DNA of 64,000 bases. Source: CBDATB01 sp965199745 (GTDB lineage Bacteria > Bacteroidota > Bacteroidia > Cytophagales > Flammeovirgaceae). Made by a program: the position numbers and the translations under genes. The notes under the pieces were generated by a model. That model was not told the origin of the DNA, ran no database searches, and saw only the letters and a list, made by a program, of their open reading frames with translations. Of this stretch, positions 61,561-64,000 are shown one piece after another. Numbering within the stretch: position 1 is the stretch's first letter; each line of letters begins with the position of its first letter. The stretch is taken from contig CBDATB010000015.1 of assembly GCA_965199745.1 (NCBI GenBank), positions 62,001-126,000 on the forward strand. Direction: 5' to 3'.

Positions 61561-62646
61561 TCATCGATCTACCTCGTCGATTAAGCCCAAAATGGTAATT
61601 TCTATTCTCCTATTTTTTTCATGTTGGCCGTACTCGCATTTCACCCTATTGCTACATTCATTGAGCAAGTTTTTTTCTCCATAGCCTTTAGCCACAAGCC
61701 TAGCTTGACCGATACCCATTTCTATTAAACGTTTTAGCATAGCTTCTGCTCGTTGGCAGGAAAGATTCAGGTTGTAGTTATCGTCTCCCCTAGCGTCTGT
61801 ATGCACACCAATTTCTACTTTAATGTGTGGATTTCGCACTAAGAAATCATAGATTTTTTTAAAACTTTTCTCTCCTTTTTTATTAATTATTATTTCGTTG
61901 GGGTCATAAAAGGAAGTTTCTGTCATAATCTTTTTACCAACCTCAACTTTCTTCATTTTAATGACCACGTAGCGTAATGCCCCTTTTCGCTTGCCTATTT
62001 CATTAAATAAATAAATATCACTATTCAGGTAGTTTTTTCCTTTGGCTTGCAGTGTATAGTTGTCTGCATTACTCAGGCTAAGTACTGCTCGCCGCTTATC
62101 GAGCTTAATAACCCTTAAAATATTGCTGTTCACATCTACAATATTGATAAGACCTTCTGGTATCAGTTCATTACTTTGTTCATCGCTTAGGGCAATTTGC
62201 CAAACTGGTTGAGTAAGTTTTACCAATTCAATTTCTATACTAATGTGTTCGCTTGACGTAATATGCTCGGTATTAATGTGCTTGGGGAGGGTAGTGTATC
62301 CAGGTTTGTAACATTCAATTAAGTACTCAGTATTTGTATAAAATATAAGAGAAAACATGCCATCTTTATTCGTTACCTTCAGGTAAGAGTCATCGTCAAT
62401 AACATAATTGATTTTATTGTTTTCATCTTTTATAACTTTATAAATAAAAACATTAACACCTTCTCGTGCTTTTTTATCTTTTTTATGAAATACAATGCCA
62501 GTCACTTTATAGGTGTTGCGTGTAACGGCATTATCGAATGGCATTACCTCTTGCGAAAAAGCGTGTAGGCAACTCGAAAGCATAACTGAGAGTTTAAGCA
62601 GCGATACGGAAGTTAGGCGTGCCGGCGTGGGCATAAATATGGGCAT
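61561..62646 (-). CDS. OmpA-family protein
   Basis: 361 residues from the ATG at 62644-62646; another ATG lies 12 bases on. A signal peptide (SLLKLSVMLSSCLHAFSQ) is followed by an Ig/carboxypeptidase-regulatory-like domain (GIVFHKKDKKAREGVNVFIY). The C-terminal OmpA domain has EIGVHTDARGDDNYNLNLS and CQRAEAMLKRLIEMGI, with the G-Y-G-E and H-E-K-N-R-R-I-E-I peptidoglycan-binding signature. It anchors the outer membrane to the cell wall. Confidence 0.88.
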   Translation of the reverse strand: MPIFMPTPARLTSVSLLKLSVMLSSCLHAFSQEVMPFDNAVTRNTYKVTGIVFHKKDKKAREGVNVFIYKVIKDENNKINYVIDDDSYLKVTNKDGMFSLIFYTNTEYLIECYKPGYTTLPKHINTEHITSSEHISIEIELVKLTQPVWQIALSDEQSNELIPEGLINIVDVNSNILRVIKLDKRRAVLSLSNADNYTLQAKGKNYLNSDIYLFNEIGKRKGALRYVVIKMKKVEVGKKIMTETSFYDPNEIIINKKGEKSFKKIYDFLVRNPHIKVEIGVHTDARGDDNYNLNLSCQRAEAMLKRLIEMGIGQARLVAKGYGEKNLLNECSNRVKCEYGQHEKNRRIEITILGLIDEVDR

Positions 62647-62759
62647 AACAGTGGTGGTAGGTGATCTTTCCAACTGTTGTTATGTTCAAAATTTATACCA
62701 AGTTCACAGATATAGTTAGTAAGGTATTTTAGAAATATATCAAGGTAGGTTTAATTTTT

Positions 62760-63683
62760 TTACCAATCCGGTTTCGACGAGTCGTGTGGTTTTTTTGATT
62801 TTTTCTTTAGCTGCTGATAATATCTTATTTCCTCGCTTCTCATGGCTTCTAAAATCATTTTGGCTTTTTCTTCGCTCATCTGGATTTCTTGGAGGCGCTG
62901 CTGCTGCTGTGCTGTTCTTTCAGCAGCTTCTCTTTGCTGCTTTTCTTCAGGACTTTCTTGAGTAGCCTCTTGCTTTTGCTGCTGATCGCCTTCTTTTTCT
63001 TCATCTTGCTGCTGCGATTGTTGTTTTTGCTCACCTTCTTTTTCTTCATCTTGTTGTTGCGATTGTTGTTTTTGCTCACCTTCTTTTTCTTCATCTTGTT
63101 GTTGCTTTTGCGCTTCCTTATTTTCTTCTTCTTTGCCTTGATTTTGCTGGTCTTGTTGCTTTTGCTCCTTTTTTTGTTGCTGCCCCTGTCGGTTTTGTTG
63201 TTCTTGCTGATCTTCGTTCTGCTTTGAGTCTTGCTGTTGCTGCTCGCGGAGTAGCTTTTTTATCATTTCATAATTATACCTTGCTTCTTCATTAGAAGGA
63301 TTATTGATTAGTGCTTGTTTGAGAAGATCGAGTGATTCCTCATATTTCTTATCTTCAAACCTAATAGTGCCCATCTGCTGATAGGCTAATGACTTCATAG
63401 CTTTGTGCTTTAGGTTAGCGACCTGTCCATAAGCCATAAAGGCAGAATCCTTTTGTTGTTTATAAAAATAGCAATGACCTAAATTCAGATATACAGCTTC
63501 CTCAGCCACTTCCATAGAGTCAACAAGAATACGATATTGCCTGATGGCTTCATCATAATCTTGCGTGCGGTAAGCTTTTTCTGCAGCTTTTTTGGTGGCG
63601 TTAATACGGGCAATTTTGGTAATATCATTGAGCGGGTTGCCCGTTAACACAGTCAATAATAGTACGTATAAAAGGAATTTCAT
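62760..63683 (-). CDS. TPR protein, BatC-like
   Basis: 307 residues. A signal or anchor segment (LLYVLLLTVLTG) precedes two or three TPR units (AEEAVYLNLGHCYFYKQQ, SLAYQQMGTIRFEDKKYEES, LLKQALINNPSNEEARYNYE). The rest is a Gln/Glu/Lys-rich low-complexity tail with 15-residue repeats encoded by 45-bp DNA repeats. In Bacteroidota such proteins follow moxR and batA/batB in the 'aerotolerance' cluster. The upstream gene here ends as a MoxR ATPase, which fits. Confidence 0.8.
   Translation of the reverse strand: MKFLLYVLLLTVLTGNPLNDITKIARINATKKAAEKAYRTQDYDEAIRQYRILVDSMEVAEEAVYLNLGHCYFYKQQKDSAFMAYGQVANLKHKAMKSLAYQQMGTIRFEDKKYEESLDLLKQALINNPSNEEARYNYEMIKKLLREQQQQDSKQNEDQQEQQNRQGQQQKKEQKQQDQQNQGKEEENKEAQKQQQDEEKEGEQKQQSQQQDEEKEGEQKQQSQQQDEEKEGDQQQKQEATQESPEEKQQREAAERTAQQQQRLQEIQMSEEKAKMILEAMRSEEIRYYQQLKKKSKKPHDSSKPDW
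62991..63110. repeat. Tandem 45-bp repeats in the BatC-like gene
   Basis: Units begin at 62991, 63036 and 63081, each 45 bp (about 2.7 copies). They code for D-E-E-K-E-G-E-Q-K-Q-Q-S-Q-Q-Q. The unit count may vary between strains by slippage, without changing frame. Confidence 0.8.
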
Positions 63684-63762
63684 ACAAACACTGAAAAGTT
63701 TAGAAATTTTATTCTACATACAAGAACACGAATTTTATACGATTTGTATACAAAATGCTCCG

Positions 63763-64000
63763 TTAAAAGGTGTTAAAATGTTTTTGCTCCTTAATCATCA
63801 ATTCAATCAGTTCTTCTTCGGAGATGTTTTCCGCTTCAGCTTTGAAATTTCTGACAATTCTATGCCTGAGTATAGGAATAGCTACTGCTTTCACATCTTC
63901 TATATCTGGCGTATATTTGTGGGCAAGCAACGCATAGCATTTGGCCGCCAAAATCAGGTATTGCGATGCCCTCGGACCTGCCCCCCATTCGAGATATTCG
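63763..64000 (-). CDS. MoxR-family AAA ATPase, C-terminal part (gene continues off the window)
   Basis: Read from the window end, the frame gives E-Y-L-E-W-G-A-G-P-R-A-S-Q-Y-L-I-L-A-A-K, a conserved MoxR C-terminal motif. It continues through KYTPDIEDVKAVAIPILRHR to the stop at 63763. The catalytic ATPase part lies beyond base 64000. It is a chaperone-like ATPase that works with von Willebrand-domain proteins. It is co-directional with the TPR gene 79 bp downstream. Confidence 0.88.
   Translation of the reverse strand, partial: EYLEWGAGPRASQYLILAAKCYALLAHKYTPDIEDVKAVAIPILRHRIVRNFKAEAENISEEELIELMIKEQKHFNTF

Noticed and set aside
62876..63227. Two open frames in other phases of the BatC-like tail
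   Set aside because: They are low-complexity shadows of the 45-bp repeats.

Overview
This window comes from an AT-rich member of the Bacteroidota, probably Cytophagales-like, though I cannot place it more finely by eye. The phylum call rests on several things. One secreted subtilase ends in a type IX secretion (T9SS) sorting domain. There is an ECF sigma factor paired with an anti-sigma/outer-membrane protein gene, a split heptose pathway (separate rfaE1 and rfaE2), a BatC-like TPR gene next to moxR, and TAnnTTTG-type promoter motifs. Most of the window is ordinary housekeeping sequence: polA, folA, yraN, sbcC, gpmI, a dihydroorotase homologue, tRNA-Val, fmt, glmS, purC, rnpB, plsC, mlaE, a CusA-type efflux pump and others.

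Three unrelated restriction-modification (R-M) loci sit among these genes. (1) At 802-1955 a beta-class DNA methyltransferase overlaps by 4 bp a small endonuclease VII/HNH-like gene. A 13-bp inverted repeat (12/13 match) brackets the pair. (2) At about 22.84-33.67 kb a genomic island carries a type I system in the order hsdM-hsdS-hsdS-hsdR, an unknown coupled gene, and a run of tiny minus-strand ORFs that includes a HTH gene and a broken serine resolvase. (3) At 56.5-58.0 kb there is a MunI-like controller/endonuclease pair, convergent with an MT-A70-type methyltransferase.

The type I island appears to be integrated at the 3' end of glmS. The glmS end (codons for S-V-T-V-E-stop) has a near copy at the far edge of the island (S-I-T-V-E-stop, 22836-22853), next to fmt, which suggests attachment-site duplications. 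The island shows decay. hsdM has an in-frame amber codon 29 codons before its ancestral stop. The resolvase has lost the expected catalytic serine and is frameshifted. At least two small ORFs look frameshifted. The two hsdS genes share an approximately 804-bp near-identical direct repeat covering the second target-recognition domain.

A second decayed locus (42.46-44.51 kb, just after rnpB) holds an unknown gene broken twice and two tandem paralogues of a small exported protein, with reading-frame breaks at homopolymer tracts.

Layout: 1-0.76 kb PP2C phosphatase (partial); 0.8-2.0 kb R-M 1; 2.2-9.7 kb DNA replication/repair and folate; 10-11.2 kb heptose adenylyltransferase and Zn peptidase; 11.2-16.3 kb metal efflux and SDR; 16.4-18.4 kb hybrid kinase; 18.4-22.8 kb metabolism, tRNA-Val and fmt; 22.8-33.7 kb R-M island; 33.7-37 kb glmS, STAS, purC; 37-40.5 kb two subtilases; 40.6-42.4 kb photolyase and rnpB; 42.5-44.5 kb pseudogenes; 44.6-49.3 kb membrane lipid and transport genes; 49.6-56.3 kb envelope genes; 56.5-58 kb R-M 3; 58.3-64 kb envelope, Fe-S oxidoreductase, OmpA, BatC/MoxR.
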